Below, one piece after another: positions 32,577 to 33,677 of a stretch of 33,677 bases of DNA. The stretch's first letter is position 1. Each line of letters starts with the position of its first letter. Position numbers and translations under genes: made by a program. The notes beneath the pieces are model-generated. The model searched no databases and was not told where the DNA came from. It saw nothing but the letters and a program-made list of their open reading frames with translations. This DNA comes from Chloroflexota bacterium (GTDB lineage Bacteria; Chloroflexota; Limnocylindria; Limnocylindrales; CSP1-4): the NCBI GenBank assembly GCA_029240655.1, contig JARDZW010000010.1:1-33677 (forward strand), read 5' to 3'.

Positions 32577-33677
32577 ATGAAGGACAAGGAACCGTTCGGC
32601 GGTCTGGCTATCGATTTCGGCGCTGACGGCGGCGGTGCCTCGGCCACTGCCACACCCCTCGCCATCGCGCCGGAAGCCCCGCCCACCGCGACCGGCGGCC
32701 CGGCGACGATCGCGAGCGCCGGGGACCGGGTCGACACGAAGCTCCTGATCGTGGGGTCCGGCCCGGCTGGGCTGACCGCCGCGGTCTACGCCGCGCGGGC
32801 GGCCCTGGAACCGGTCGTCCTTGCCGGCTCCGCGCCGGGTGGCCAGCTGATGCTCACGAGCGATGTCGAGAACTACCCGGGCTTCCCCGACGGCATCCAG
32901 GGTCCTGACCTGATGGCTGCCATGCGTGCCCAGGCCGAGCGCTTCGGCGCGCGCCTGGTGGATGTCGATATCGACAGGGTCGATTTCTCAGCGCGGCCGT
33001 TTCGGATCTGGGCGCGCGGCACGGAATACCGCGCCCAGTCGGTGGTCGTCGCCACCGGGGCGTCGGCGCTGTGGCTCGGACTGGACAGCGAGACCCGCCT
33101 CCGCGGGCGCGGCGTGTCGGCCTGCGCCACGTGCGACGGGTTCTTCTTCCGCGATCGCGAGATCGCCGTCGTGGGCGGCGGCGACACCGCCTTCGAGGAG
33201 GCCACGTACCTCACCCGATTCGCCACGAAGGTCCACCTGCTCCATCGCCGGGACACGTTCCGCGCGAGCAAGATCATGATCGACCGGGCCTACGACCACC
33301 CCAAGATCGAGATCCACCCGAACACCGCGGTCGAGGAAGTCCTCGGCGACGCCAAGGTCGAGGGCCTGAAGGTCCGCGACACGACGACGGGTGACATGAG
33401 CGAGATGCAGCTCGACGGCGTGTTCATCGCGATCGGTTACGTACCGAATACCGCGCCGTTCCGCGAGTGGCTCGAGGTCGATTCGAAGGGTTATCTCGTC
33501 GTCCGCGACGAGACCGGCTCGAACATCGAAGGCGTGTTCATCGCAGGCGACGTCCACGACCATCGCTATCGCCAGGCCGTGACCGCGGCCGGCGACGGCT
33601 GCAAGGCGGCCATCGACGCCGAACGCTGGCTCGAGGCCCAGGGGATCACCGAAGCCGCGACCGCGACCGCCTGGTAA
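32577..33677 (+). CDS. trxB: Thioredoxin-disulfide reductase with a low-complexity N-terminal extension
   Basis: A 366-residue flavoprotein that reduces thioredoxin with NADPH. The FAD site GSGPAGLTAAVYAARA (60-75), APGGQLMLTSDVENYPGF, redox-active CATC (183-186), NAD(P)-binding VVGGGDTAFEEATYL with HRRDTFRASK, and the closing GVFIAGDV are all intact. Residues 1-50 are an unusual extension rich in Ala, Pro and Thr (ATATPLAIAPEAPPTATGG) after an acidic KDKEPFGGLAIDFGADGG start. No signal peptide is seen. The usual catalytic domain is of normal length. The TAA is the last codon of the window. A downstream thioredoxin gene cannot be checked. Confidence 0.95.
   Translation: MKDKEPFGGLAIDFGADGGGASATATPLAIAPEAPPTATGGPATIASAGDRVDTKLLIVGSGPAGLTAAVYAARAALEPVVLAGSAPGGQLMLTSDVENYPGFPDGIQGPDLMAAMRAQAERFGARLVDVDIDRVDFSARPFRIWARGTEYRAQSVVVATGASALWLGLDSETRLRGRGVSACATCDGFFFRDREIAVVGGGDTAFEEATYLTRFATKVHLLHRRDTFRASKIMIDRAYDHPKIEIHPNTAVEEVLGDAKVEGLKVRDTTTGDMSEMQLDGVFIAIGYVPNTAPFREWLEVDSKGYLVVRDETGSNIEGVFIAGDVHDHRYRQAVTAAGDGCKAAIDAERWLEAQGITEAATATAW

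Overview
The window is uniformly GC-rich, densely coded bacterial DNA with many GTG starts and many 1-8 nt gene overlaps. It carries an F420 biosynthesis set (cofD-cofC-cofE), four luciferase-like (LLM) F420-type oxidoreductases, a PPOX/FDOR-like protein, a homodimeric pyruvate dehydrogenase E1, a poxvirus-type topoisomerase IB and a DUF1684 protein. Together these point to a free-living Chloroflexota of the Limnocylindria/Ellin6529 kind, with a high-GC Actinomycetota as the alternative. This placement is inference from gene content; no rRNA or tRNA is visible. I see no CRISPR array, insertion sequence, phage gene or integrase.

Layout. 1-4201 (+): the tail of a probable GlsB/YeaQ-type membrane protein, an SRPBCC protein, two small helical stress-type proteins (one an internal duplication), a histidine kinase with an RsbRD-like sensor region, and a second kinase whose ATP site is degenerate. 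4198-5424 (-): topoisomerase IB, whose TAG stop shares a CTAG with the kinase stop. 5668-8098 (+): a DrrA-like ABC-2 exporter pair and a 59-residue acidic microprotein. 8128-11590 (-): an F420 oxidoreductase coupled to a 58-residue basic protein, a GT4 glycosyltransferase, a duplicated glycine-zipper protein and a disordered protein. 11802-13442 (+): a membrane PAS histidine kinase. 13414-17838 (-): chrA, aceE and a DUF2255 protein. 18078-20746 (+): a single-pass membrane peptide, an OmpR-type regulator, nicotinamidase and a 5'-3' exonuclease. 20775-24291 (-): a five-gene unit of mtnP, an LLM oxidoreductase, a zinc-ribbon membrane protein, an IMPase-family phosphatase and a lipoprotein. 24395-26837 (+): a LiaI-like membrane protein coupled to a DUF1684 protein, then an EAL protein. 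26899-31580 (+): the F420 operon (PPOX, LLM, cofD, cofC, cofE, cysteine-rich lipoprotein). 31618-33677 (+): another LLM oxidoreductase and thioredoxin reductase, whose stop codon is the last base of the window.

Two themes stand out. The first is F420 metabolism: cofactor assembly and five candidate users lie in one window, and an uncharacterised cysteine-rich lipoprotein is translationally coupled to cofE. The second is stress and envelope adaptation: several very small helical, glycine-zipper or acidic proteins, two of them built by tandem duplication, sit among three histidine kinases and one response regulator.

Two translation-start classes can be seen. Several enzyme genes start 6-7 nt after a TANNNT box, which suggests leaderless mRNAs. 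Many small stress-type proteins instead have a strong AAGGAG Shine-Dalgarno site, often continued as AAGGAGTCC.
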